Assembly: GCF_003724155.1 (NCBI RefSeq)
Contig: NZ_RJJQ01000005.1
Location: 113,325-177,324, forward strand
Reading direction: 5' to 3'
From: Flexivirga caeni
GTDB taxonomy: Bacteria; Actinomycetota; Actinomycetes; Actinomycetales; Dermatophilaceae
Length of the DNA stretch: 64,000 bases
In this document: positions 55,522 to 63,350 of the stretch, piece by piece
How positions within the stretch are numbered: the stretch's first letter is position 1
Layout: every line of letters begins with the position of its first letter
Position numbers and translations under genes: made by a program
Notes under the pieces: model-generated
Databases searched by the model: none
Told to the model about the DNA's origin: nothing
Seen by the model: only the letters and a program-made list of their open reading frames with translations

Positions 55522-56718
55522 TCAGAAAACCCTCGGTTCGAGCATGGCGGGGATGGGCGAGAGCAACTCGGTCAGTTCGGCGACGTCGCCGTCGACGAGT
55601 TCGTGTCCCGTGCTGGGCGGCTGGTCCGGAGTCGTGACCTGCCAGCTGGTCTGGGCGGCGACATCGGCTCGGGTCTTCGCGAGCTGTTTGACCACGGCGG
55701 CATACCCCGGATATCGCGGTGCGACAAGCGGTTTCAGCCGCCGCAGCAGCTCGGCACTACCCGCGAGCTGGCCGCGTACCTCGGTGAGCTCGTCGTGAGC
55801 GCCATAGTCGTTGTGGCCGGTGAGCGTCTGGTTGAGCGAGCCCTCGGTGATCTCGTGCGAGCGCAGCACGACACTGAGCGGGTCGAACTCCGTGCTGCTC
55901 AAGGTGGTTTCGAGAGTGTTCAGGTCCTTGGTCAGCTGGTTGCCATACTTCGTCAGCGACGCGAGCGACTGGCCGTGCCAGAGGCCGTATTCGAGGCGCA
56001 GCAGGCCGGTCCAGTGCGGGTCGTGCACGCCCTGTGGCCAGGGGTAGGCGTTGCCGTCTATCGCCTCGCCGGTGTCGCCGAACGCCTCGTAGGCGCCGCC
56101 GAGCGTGCCCCAGGTGTGGTCGGCGGTCACCAGATCCGCCCGTGCGGCTGCCCGGTCGCCGCGCCGCAAGTCGGTGTTGAGCGTCCGGGCGTTCGCCTGC
56201 ATGACCTTCAGCCGTCCACCGACCCAGTGCTGGTAGCCGATGACGATCGGCGCCAGCTGCGCGGAGGTCACTGGCAGCACACCCGTGCCGCCGGGAGCCG
56301 GCCCGGTGACCCGCACCGTCGGGCCGTCCACCGGGTCGGCGTCGTTGACCGAGCAGATCAGGTGATAGGTCCCCTGGGGCAGCGACGCGGTCAGCACCGC
56401 GGACGCGGCCGGTCCGAGCGGGTCGACCTCGGCATACACCTTCCCGGCCGCGTTGGCGAGATAGACCTCCGCGGCGTTGATGTCGGTGTTGTGTACGTCC
56501 AGCTGGACGAGCCCGGCCTGCGCGCGCGTCCACCCGGTGCCGCAGGCGCTGCGCGACGCGCTGACCTGGGGGAGCGCGCCCGCGCCCGCGTCGGCGGTCG
56601 CGGCAGTGCTGTGCGCCGCCGACGGTGGCGCCGGTGGGGTGGCGCCGGACCCGCATCCGGTCACCGCAAACAGGGTGACCGCCGACAGACCAAGCAGTCC
56701 GCTGCCTCGTGATAGCAC
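55522..56718 (-). CDS. efeO: EfeO-like iron-uptake lipoprotein
   Basis: The 398-residue lipoprotein has the lipobox VTGC, a cupredoxin-like N-terminal domain (about residues 55-130) and an M75/imelysin domain. In the M75 motif the usual HxxE reads LRLE in [14 protein letters not shown], so the His appears to be replaced by Leu. TAGGGT (56730-56725, minus) is six bases before the GTG: leaderless. The permease gene efeU, normally linked, is absent from the window. Confidence 0.87.
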   Translation of the reverse strand: MLSRGSGLLGLSAVTLFAVTGCGSGATPPAPPSAAHSTAATADAGAGALPQVSASRSACGTGWTRAQAGLVQLDVHNTDINAAEVYLANAAGKVYAEVDPLGPAASAVLTASLPQGTYHLICSVNDADPVDGPTVRVTGPAPGGTGVLPVTSAQLAPIVIGYQHWVGGRLKVMQANARTLNTDLRRGDRAAARADLVTADHTWGTLGGAYEAFGDTGEAIDGNAYPWPQGVHDPHWTGLLRLEYGLWHGQSLASLTKYGNQLTKDLNTLETTLSSTEFDPLSVVLRSHEITEGSLNQTLTGHNDYGAHDELTEVRGQLAGSAELLRRLKPLVAPRYPGYAAVVKQLAKTRADVAAQTSWQVTTPDQPPSTGHELVDGDVAELTELLSPIPAMLEPRVF

Positions 56719-56880
56719 GCGGCTACCCTACGGATCCGGTATGACGAAACTGTCTGTCACGTAACAATTTTCGGCTATCGTCGGCTGCTGTTCACTGCTA
56801 CGTTGCCGAACTCCCAGCGTGCTGCCAGGGTTCGACGGTCAGCGGCTGGGCGGAGCGACGAGCGACTCGGCGCAGCGCCC

Positions 56881-56905
56881 GATATCCTTCGGTGTCCGGG
56901 ATATC
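56881..56905. promoter_or_regulatory. Inverted repeat upstream of proS
   Basis: GATATCC (56881-56887), eleven bases, GGATATC (56899-56905), about 30 bases before the proS start. AT-rich arms in GC-rich DNA suggest an operator or a leader hairpin. No T-box features are seen. Confidence 0.3.
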
Positions 56906-56934
56906 ACCCGTCATACCCTCAGAAGGAGCCCGAA

Positions 56935-58710
56935 GTGGCACTGCGCATGTCGACCTTGTTCCTGCGAACTCTGCGCGAGGACCCGGCCGACGCGGAGCTG
57001 CCGGGCCACAAGCTGCTGGTCCGGGCCGGTTACATCCGCCGCGTCGCGCCCGGCATCTACACCTGGCTGCCGCTGGGCATGCAGGTGCTCGCCAAGGTGG
57101 AGAACATCGTGCGCGAGGAGATGGTGCGCATCGGCAGCCAGGAGGTGAAGTTCCCGGCGCTGCTGCCGCGCGAGCCCTACGACGCGACGAACCGCTGGAC
57201 CGAATACGGCGACAACCTCTTCCGGCTCAAGGACCGCAAGGACGCCGACATGCTGCTCGGTCCGACGCACGAGGAGATGTTCTGCCTGACGGTCAAGGAC
57301 ATGTATTCGTCCTACAAGGACCTGCCGCTCGCGCTCTTCCAGATCCAGAACAAGTACCGCGACGAGGCGCGCCCGCGGGCCGGCATCCTGCGCGGCCGCG
57401 AGTTCATCATGAAGGATTCCTATTCGTTCGACGTCGACTCAGCCGGGCTGCAGAAGGCGTATGACGCCCACCGCGAGGCCTACATCCGCATCTTCGACCG
57501 GCTCGGCTTCGAATACGTGATCGTCAAAGCGGATTCGGGTGCCATGGGCGGGTCGGCGTCCGAGGAGTTCCTGGCGGTCAGCCCGCACGGCGAGGACACC
57601 TTCGTGCGTGACGACAGCGGGTATGCCGCCAACGTCGAGGCGGTGGAAGTGCCGCAGGCACCCGAGATGGCGGTCACTGCCGGACCCGCGCACGTCGAGC
57701 CGACCCCTGACACCCCGACCATCGACACCCTGGTCGCGGCACTCAACAAGGACCACCCGCGCGCCGATGGCCGCGACTGGACCGCGGCCGACACCCTCAA
57801 GAACGTCATCGTGATGCTGGTGCACCCCGACGGCACGCGCGAGCCGCTCGCCGTCGGGCTGCCGGGCGACCGCGAGGTCGACACCAAGCGGCTGGAGGCG
57901 AAGGTCGCACCCGCCGAGGTGGAAGCCTTTGAGGAGAAGGACTTTGCGGCGTACCCGATGCTGGCGAAGGGCTACATCGGGCCCGGTGCGTTAGGGGAGA
58001 GCACGAGCAGTCACATTAGATACCTGCTCGACCCGTCGGTCGCGATCGGCTCCGCCTGGGTGACGGGCGCGGACGAGCACGGCCACCACGTCATCGATCT
58101 GGTGCACGGCCGCGACTTCACCGCGGACGGCACCATCCAGGCCGCCGAGATCCGGGAGGGCGACGCGTCGCCGACCGGGCACGGCACGCTCAAGCTGGCT
58201 CGCGGGATCGAGATGGGGCACATCTTCCAGCTCGGCACGAAGTATGCCGAGGCGCTCGGCCTGAAGGTGCTGGACGAGCACGGCAAGCTGGTCACCGTCA
58301 CCATGGGTTCGTATGGCGTGGGCGTCACCCGCGCCGTCGGCGCCATCGCCGAGGACAACCTCGACGACGCCGGGCTGATCTGGCCGCGGAACGTCGCGCC
58401 CGCCGACGTGCACGTGGTCGCGACCGGAAAGGACGAGGAGGTCTTCGTCAAGGCCGAGGAGATCGTCCGAGAGCTCGAATCCGCAGGCGTGGAGGTGCTT
58501 TTCGATGACCGCCGCAAGGTGTCGCCGGGCGTGAAGTTCAAGGACTCCGAGCTGATCGGGGTGCCGACGATCCTGGTCGTGGGCAAGGGACTGGCGGACG
58601 GTGTGGTCGAGCTGAAGGACCGTCGCTCCGGGGAGCGTCGCGACATACCGCTGGCGGAGGTGGTTGCCGAAGTGACCGCCGAGATCGCCCAGCCGGCTCG
58701 CACGTTGTGA
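56935..58710 (+). CDS. proS: Proline-tRNA ligase (bacterial type)
   Basis: The 591-residue class II synthetase has [17 protein letters not shown] (motif 1 region), GPTHEEMF and [20 protein letters not shown] (motif 2), a YbaK-like editing insertion of about 180 residues in the middle, and [11 protein letters not shown] (motif 3). GTG 56935 follows AGAAGGAG by about seven bases. Its stop overlaps the start of the HAD gene. Confidence 0.96.
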   Translation: MALRMSTLFLRTLREDPADAELPGHKLLVRAGYIRRVAPGIYTWLPLGMQVLAKVENIVREEMVRIGSQEVKFPALLPREPYDATNRWTEYGDNLFRLKDRKDADMLLGPTHEEMFCLTVKDMYSSYKDLPLALFQIQNKYRDEARPRAGILRGREFIMKDSYSFDVDSAGLQKAYDAHREAYIRIFDRLGFEYVIVKADSGAMGGSASEEFLAVSPHGEDTFVRDDSGYAANVEAVEVPQAPEMAVTAGPAHVEPTPDTPTIDTLVAALNKDHPRADGRDWTAADTLKNVIVMLVHPDGTREPLAVGLPGDREVDTKRLEAKVAPAEVEAFEEKDFAAYPMLAKGYIGPGALGESTSSHIRYLLDPSVAIGSAWVTGADEHGHHVIDLVHGRDFTADGTIQAAEIREGDASPTGHGTLKLARGIEMGHIFQLGTKYAEALGLKVLDEHGKLVTVTMGSYGVGVTRAVGAIAEDNLDDAGLIWPRNVAPADVHVVATGKDEEVFVKAEEIVRELESAGVEVLFDDRRKVSPGVKFKDSELIGVPTILVVGKGLADGVVELKDRRSGERRDIPLAEVVAEVTAEIAQPARTL

Positions 58711-59405
58711 CTGTCCGGGCGGTCATCTTCGACTGGGGCGGCACGCTGACGCCTTGGCACGACATCGATTTCGACGCCGAGGCGATGTCGTATGCCGCGG
58801 CATACGGAGACCCGTCGCTGGCCGGCCGGCTGCTCGACGCGACGGCGGTTGCCTGGGGGCGGGCTCGCGAGCACCATACGAGCGCCCGGCTGGCGGAGAT
58901 CCTGACTGACGCCGGCGCCGACCTCGCCAGCGAGCAGCACCGGGCCGGTTTGGCCGCCTACCGCGACTACTGGGAGCCGCACACGTTCGCCGACCCGCAG
59001 GTGCGGCAGACGTGGGAGGGCTTGCGGGAGAGCGGGATTCGCGTCGGCGTGCTGTCCAACACGATCTGGGAGCGCGACTATCATCGCGGCCTGTTCGAGC
59101 GTGACGGGCTGCTCGACTTGATCGATGGTGACGTCTATTCGAGCGAGATCGCGTGGGCGAAGCCACACGCGGAGGCGTTCCGCGCTGCGGCCGCGGCGGT
59201 GGATGTCGATCCGGCTGAGTGCGTGTATGTCGGGGACCGCCTCTTCGAGGACGTGCACGGCCCGCAGCAGGTCGGCATGCGCGCGATCTGGATCCCGCAC
59301 TCGGTGCTGCCGGAGGCGCAGGTCGTGCCCACCGAGGCCACGCCGGATGCCGTCGCGCACGAGTTGCTCGACGTGCTGCACGTCGTCAGGGGCTGGGCCG
59401 GCTGA
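58707..59405 (+). CDS. HAD-superfamily hydrolase
   Basis: The 232-residue protein has motif I as [10 protein letters not shown], where the second Asp of the usual DxD is replaced by Gly (DWGGT). Motif II is VLSNT, the Lys is in WAKPHAEAF, and motif IV is [12 protein letters not shown]. DxG variants occur in the dehalogenase-like group, so it may be a phosphatase with altered mechanism. GTG overlaps the proS stop by four bases. Substrate unknown. Confidence 0.8.
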   Translation: MTVRAVIFDWGGTLTPWHDIDFDAEAMSYAAAYGDPSLAGRLLDATAVAWGRAREHHTSARLAEILTDAGADLASEQHRAGLAAYRDYWEPHTFADPQVRQTWEGLRESGIRVGVLSNTIWERDYHRGLFERDGLLDLIDGDVYSSEIAWAKPHAEAFRAAAAAVDVDPAECVYVGDRLFEDVHGPQQVGMRAIWIPHSVLPEAQVVPTEATPDAVAHELLDVLHVVRGWAG

Positions 59406-59409
59406 CTGG

Positions 59410-59453
59410 TCAGTCGTCGGGCCAGGTGACGTATTGGTGTCCGGAGGGGTTGG
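59410..59453 (-). pseudogene. C-terminal remnant of a second DUF222/HNH gene
   Basis: The minus strand reads NPSGHQYVTWPDD and a stop. The first DUF222 gene ends SPSGREYVTWPGD, and the DNA is nearly the same over about 45 bases (compare 6581-6625). Nothing of the HNH core remains. Confidence 0.8.
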
Positions 59454-59561
59454 CGAGACTGCTTAGCTGCCACCTGGTCGACCTGGTCGCTGAGCGATTG
59501 CGGCTGATCGCGGCGAGGGCCTGGGAAATTCCGTCGTCGCCTGATGCGAGCTCGGCGCCTA

Positions 59562-59915
59562 TCAGCTGACCAGCTTGTGGTCGACGAGCAGCCGGTGCAC
59601 GGCTTCGCGCACCAGGTCGCTCTGCCTCCGGCCGGTTGCGGCCTCGAGCTTCTTGAACGCGGCGTAGTCGGCGTCGCTGATCCGTGCGCGGACGGTGGGC
59701 GACGGGCCGGCCTTCGGCGAGCCGACACGTGGCCGGCCGCGCGGCACGCTCATCGCGGCGGCGATCGCTTCGTCCGATCCGTACTCGCGCAGCAGGAAAG
59801 CGTGGCCGTCGGCGGCGGCCGCGTCGCCTGTCTTGACTTGGCCGGCGCTGCGCACCGGGTAGTCGGGGTCGGTCAGACGCGCCTCAAGGGCGTCGTAGTC
59901 GATCTCGGTGCTCAT
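59562..59915 (-). CDS. Ribbon-helix-helix antitoxin
   Basis: The 117-residue protein ends in a ribbon-helix-helix DNA-binding domain (VRARISDADYAAFKKLEAAT, then RRQSDLVREAVHRLLVDH). The N-terminal half has a short acidic helix, and a basic linker PRGRPRVGSPKAGP joins the halves. As the second gene of the pair it probably neutralises the upstream product and represses the operon. Its ATG overlaps the toxin stop (ATGA, 59912-59915). Confidence 0.75.
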   Translation of the reverse strand: MSTEIDYDALEARLTDPDYPVRSAGQVKTGDAAAADGHAFLLREYGSDEAIAAAMSVPRGRPRVGSPKAGPSPTVRARISDADYAAFKKLEAATGRRQSDLVREAVHRLLVDHKLVS

Positions 59916-60199
59916 GATTTCAGGTGCTCCTCTCGATAACGGCGGTATTCGGCACTGAGCGGCTGCGCGTGGAAGATCACAGCCTCCCGGCCCGGGTGGT
60001 CCGGGTACTCGTGCACCAGGATCTCGATCTCCTCGGTCGGCGACGCCTGCGCGTGCCGTGGACCGATGAACAACTTGATGTGTCCTTCCTCTCGTGGCTC
60101 GTCCGCGAGCACGTCGTCGTACGTCGAATTCAAGATCACGTATATCGCGTTTCGGCGCGACACCCCGTGCTTGTGCGACTGCGCCAGCGAGCCGGCCAT
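59912..60199 (-). CDS. Putative toxin (BrnT-like) of a toxin-antitoxin pair
   Basis: The 95-residue protein contains SHKHGVSRRNAIYVILNSTY, where KHGVS recalls BrnT, followed by IKLFIGPRHAQA, IEILVHEYP and REAVIFHAQPLSAEYRRY. Small beta-rich toxins of this layout are common in actinobacteria ahead of RHH antitoxins. The RNase activity is inferred. Earlier in-frame codons extend the N-terminus; the ATG at 60199 fits the usual size. Confidence 0.6.
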   Translation of the reverse strand: MAGSLAQSHKHGVSRRNAIYVILNSTYDDVLADEPREEGHIKLFIGPRHAQASPTEEIEILVHEYPDHPGREAVIFHAQPLSAEYRRYREEHLKS

Positions 60200-60388
60200 C
60201 GATACGGGAGCAAGTGATTCCGGTGCGCTCTCGAGTCTTCCCAGGGGGCAGTCGCGGTGTAGCGTCTTAGTAATTGGTTGTTGTCGCCAGGGCGTCACTA
60301 TCGCCACGGCGCCGTATGTCAACAGGGGGCATACGCTTCTGTGAGCACCTTCCCGAATTGATCTGCGACGAGGTGGGATTTGCTGAGT

Positions 60389-60802
60389 ATGAAGGGGGTT
60401 ACCAGGGCGGCAGCGGTTGCTCTCGTCATTCCACTCGTGGCTGCGTGCGATTCACAGATAAACGCTCCGTTGACCGCGCGCATCTGTGGAACGAAAATCT
60501 ATTCACCTGCAACCGGCTCATCCCCGTGGCTGGTGGACCTATCCAAACATCCGCAACCCGTGGTGATGGGCCCGCTCTCTTACACTTGGTTGCGACTGTC
60601 CACATCATGCGACGAGGGCGTCTCCATTCCACCCTCTCGATTCACCGGAGTACACGTCGAAGATTCAATCAAGACCGCCAATGGTGACTACATCGCCATC
60701 CAAATCAGCTCCGGGGGCAGCAAGAAAATAAAAGGCTTCTACGTGCCGGTCAAGCGGGCGACCGACACGATATCCGTGAAAATTTCGGCGCCAACATTCT
60801 AA
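60389..60802 (+). CDS. Hypothetical lipoprotein of atypical composition
   Basis: The 137-residue protein has a signal with the lipobox LVAAC and a short beta-rich domain with Cys in ARICGTKI and STSCDEGV that could pair. It matches no family I know. The gene is clearly richer in A and T than its neighbours (for example around 60640-60800), with codons rare in this genome, suggesting recent gain. GAGGTGGG lies upstream of the ATG. It is divergent from the toxin gene. Confidence 0.6.
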   Translation: MKGVTRAAAVALVIPLVAACDSQINAPLTARICGTKIYSPATGSSPWLVDLSKHPQPVVMGPLSYTWLRLSTSCDEGVSIPPSRFTGVHVEDSIKTANGDYIAIQISSGGSKKIKGFYVPVKRATDTISVKISAPTF

Positions 60803-60844
60803 GAGGAGGAGTACGAAACATGAGAGCCGAGGAATTCCCTGGAA

Positions 60845-60984
60845 TTGCCTGATCGATCAGCACCTTACGAGGCGCTCCGACCGTCCCCGTGCGAACCTTC
60901 CCGACGGCTGCCACCAGCAGCGCATGCTCCGTCGCCACCAATGCGCCCACGGGTGCGTCGGTGATGACCTCACCGGTGGGCAGG
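60845..60984 (-). pseudogene. N-terminal remnant of the second DUF222/HNH gene
   Basis: The minus strand encodes GEVITDAPVGALVATEHALL, then KVRTGTVGAPRKVLIDQA. The first DUF222 gene has GEVITGAPVGALLETAHALL and KVREGTRDVPRGVLIDQA at its N-terminus (8320-8201). The start codon region is missing, and similarity stops near 60845. Orientation matches the C-terminal remnant at 59410-59453. Confidence 0.85.
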
Positions 60985-60985
60985 G

Positions 60986-61156
60986 CAGCTCACCGCGCGC
61001 TACGGACAGGTCGAGGGTCACTTGCTGGACCTCTACGCGGATCAGAGATTCCTCGGCACCCAGAAGGCACACGAGGTGATCGAGGTGTTCGACGCGGTCA
61101 AATCCAGCAAGGACACGACCTTGCGGGAGCCGCGTAGGTGTGGGCGTTCATGTTGA
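60986..61156 (+). pseudogene. Unidentified coding relic
   Basis: Directly after the DUF222 remnant an open frame without a start codon reads LTARYGQVEGHLLDLYADQR, then FLGTQKAHEVIEVFDAVKSS, and stops at 61154. The composition looks like real protein, not noise. I could not assign a family. It is probably the tail of a gene truncated by the same rearrangement. Confidence 0.4.
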
Positions 61157-61465
61157 TGCGGACGGCGCGACAAAGTTTCGCAGCGACTGTTGTCTCCGGT
61201 GTTATGGCACTCCTGTGAGCGAAGTTCCCACAGGATTCGATTCGCCCGCTGATCACCTCCTGCTACGTGTGCTGGCGGTGCTGCTCGTGGTCCTGAGCAG
61301 GCGCAGCCATGGCCGTCCGGGTGGTGGATGCTGACTGAGCCGAAATCTGGCGCGAGCGCGTGTATGCCGGAGGCCACCTCCTTGAGCACGTGCGAGCGGT
61401 CGCGCCGAGTCGACATGCGGGCGATCCGGAGCCCGCGCCGCACCTGCACTGGTTACAGTGACCTC
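61157..61465. other. About 310 bases without a recognisable gene
   Basis: No open frame here resembles a protein family. Low-quality fragments only; the last bases hold the dsbA-like promoter (TACAGT, 61454-61459). It is best read as decayed DNA continuing the rearranged region. Confidence 0.5.
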
Positions 61466-62239
61466 ATGCCACGTCCTGACGCCTCGCAACGACTCGCGGA
61501 AAGCAAGCCGAAGGACGGACCGTCCCGGGGTTTGATCGCTGGCATCATCGCCACCGTCCTCGTCGTGATCGTCGTCGTGGCGGTGTTCGTGACTCAGGCG
61601 AACAAGAGCGGCGCCTATTCCGGGCCGGTGCCCAAAGGCGGCACCAGTAATGCAAAGGGGCTGCAGGCCCATCCGGACGTGAAGCTGCAGGCAGGGGCAC
61701 CGACCGTGGACATCTACGAGGACTTCCAGTGCCCGATCTGCGGGGATCTGGAGAAGACGAATGGTGCGCAGATCCTGGCCGACGCGAAGGCCGGCAAGAT
61801 CAAGTTGGTCTGGCATCTGATGACCTTCATCGAAGACAACCTGCAGAATGCACCCGCGTCGACCATTGCCGCGAACGGGCTCTACTGCGCAGCGGACGCG
61901 GGCGAGGCGGCGGCGTACCACAAGGCGACCTTTGCCGGACAGCGCTCGGAAGACGAGGAAAAGGACGGCAACACCTACACCCTCGCCGACCTCAAGAAGT
62001 ACGGGCAGCAGGCGGGCATCACCGGTGCCGCGCTGACCAAGTTCAACACCTGCGTCGACGACCGCAGCTATGCGAAGTATGTCAAGGCGACGATGACCAA
62101 CGCCGGCAAGGCGCGCGTCAACACCACGCCGACGGTGTTCATCAACGGCAAGCAGGTGAAACCGGGGTCCGCCGACTACGGCACCCTGCTGCAGACCCCG
62201 AACAGCTTCAACAGCATTCTGGCGAAATACGCCAAGTGA
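61466..62239 (+). CDS. DsbA-like membrane-anchored thiol oxidoreductase, copy 1
   Basis: The 257-residue protein has a short basic cytoplasmic start (MPRPDASQRLAESKPKDGPS), one membrane anchor (about residues 23-44) and an external thioredoxin/DsbA-family domain with the CPIC active site in YEDFQCPICGDL. VNTTPTVFINGKQ holds the cis-Pro. It probably forms or isomerises disulfides in exported proteins. The start is a leaderless ATG. A close paralogue begins at 63351. Confidence 0.9.
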   Translation: MPRPDASQRLAESKPKDGPSRGLIAGIIATVLVVIVVVAVFVTQANKSGAYSGPVPKGGTSNAKGLQAHPDVKLQAGAPTVDIYEDFQCPICGDLEKTNGAQILADAKAGKIKLVWHLMTFIEDNLQNAPASTIAANGLYCAADAGEAAAYHKATFAGQRSEDEEKDGNTYTLADLKKYGQQAGITGAALTKFNTCVDDRSYAKYVKATMTNAGKARVNTTPTVFINGKQVKPGSADYGTLLQTPNSFNSILAKYAK

Positions 62240-62266
62240 CCTGCGAGTTCACGACCACGGAGTTCG

Positions 62267-62718
62267 GTGACGAACGAGGAACACCTGTTGCTCTGTTCCA
62301 GCGCCGAGTGGGACGAGGCCGTGCGCAGGTGGATCATCCCCTGGGTGCTCGACGGCGTCGACCTGGGCGATGACGTGCTCGAAGTCGGCCCCGGCCAGGG
62401 ACTGACCACCGACGTGCTCCGCACGCTCGTGCCCCGGCTCACTGCGGTCGAGGTGCACCCGCAGCTCGCCGAAGCCCTGGCGGCGCGACTGGCCGGCACG
62501 AACGTCGAGGTGCTGTGCGCCGACGCGACCCGGACCGCGCTGCCGGCCGGCCGTTTCTCCGGCGCCATGTGCCTGACGATGCTGCACCACGGCGACAGTA
62601 CGTTCCGGTCGATCCCGAGCACTTCGCCGAGCGGCTGACAGCAGCAGGCTTCGGCGCGGTGGACGTCATCACCAACGACTACGCCGTCCGGTTCCGCGCC
62701 AGCAAGGTGCCGGAGTAG
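62267..62718 (+). pseudogene. SAM-dependent methyltransferase with internal deletion
   Basis: It starts MTNEEHLLLCSSAEWDEAVR and contains the SAM loop DVLEVGPGQGLTTDVL. After MLHHGDS the frame no longer fits. A different frame gives YVPVDPEHFAERLTAAGFGA, the normal end of such enzymes, to a stop at 62716-62718. The strand usually between (the LRPGG region) is missing. A deletion of roughly 80-100 bases with frame change is inferred. Confidence 0.75.
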
Positions 62719-62760
62719 GGAATCGCCGCACCGACAGAGACGTCGTTTACGCTGTCGGGC

Positions 62761-63273
62761 GTGACAGAGCAGATCGACTCGGGGTCCTCGAGCGTCGTCG
62801 CCCGCACCCGCTGGCAGCAACACCCCGCAATGGAGTGGATCGGGCTGGCCGCACGGCTGATCCTCGGCATCACCTACCTGGTTGCCGGCATCCTCAAGGC
62901 GCGTGAGCTGTCCCTGACCCAGATGGACACCCGGGCGTTCCAAATCCTGCCCTACGACCTGGCCAACATCTGGGGCGCGGTCATGCCGTTCGTGGAGATC
63001 CTCTTCGGGCTGCTGCTGATCGCCGGGCTGATGACCCGGATGACCGCCATCCTGGGCGGCCTGCTGATGATCGCCTTCATCATCGGGATCAGCTCCGTGT
63101 GGGCGCGCGGCATCGTCATACAGTGCGGATGCTTCGGCAACAACGGCAAGCTGCCGACGACTGCGGCATACAAATGGGACCTCCTGCGCGACGTCGGGCT
63201 GCTGATCTGCGCGGCCTGGCTGGTCAGCTGGCCGCGTAGCCGGTTCAGCGCCGACAAGGCGCTGTGGGGCTGA
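62761..63273 (+). CDS. MauE/DoxX family redox-associated membrane protein
   Basis: The 170-residue inner-membrane protein has four helices (about residues 28-45, 68-88, 92-112 and 140-158). QCGCFG follows the third helix, as in MauE-like proteins that work with thiol oxidoreductases. TACGCT (62748-62753) is seven bases before the GTG: leaderless. Set between two DsbA-like genes, it may recycle their active-site thiols. Confidence 0.85.
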   Translation: MTEQIDSGSSSVVARTRWQQHPAMEWIGLAARLILGITYLVAGILKARELSLTQMDTRAFQILPYDLANIWGAVMPFVEILFGLLLIAGLMTRMTAILGGLLMIAFIIGISSVWARGIVIQCGCFGNNGKLPTTAAYKWDLLRDVGLLICAAWLVSWPRSRFSADKALWG

Positions 63274-63350
63274 CAATCCGGTCCCGGATGGGAACCGGCG
63301 TCAACCGCTGGTCGTTTCAAGTTCAACAAATTCCTAGCTAAGGTGACTCC

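Noticed and set aside
56719..56934. T-box leader before proS
   Set aside because: No T-box core, specifier loop or terminator/antiterminator pair was seen; only a short inverted repeat is present.
61253..61921. Long minus-strand open frame over the start of the first dsbA-like gene
   Set aside because: It is antisense to a clear thioredoxin-family gene and is Arg-rich, as GC-rich shadow frames are.
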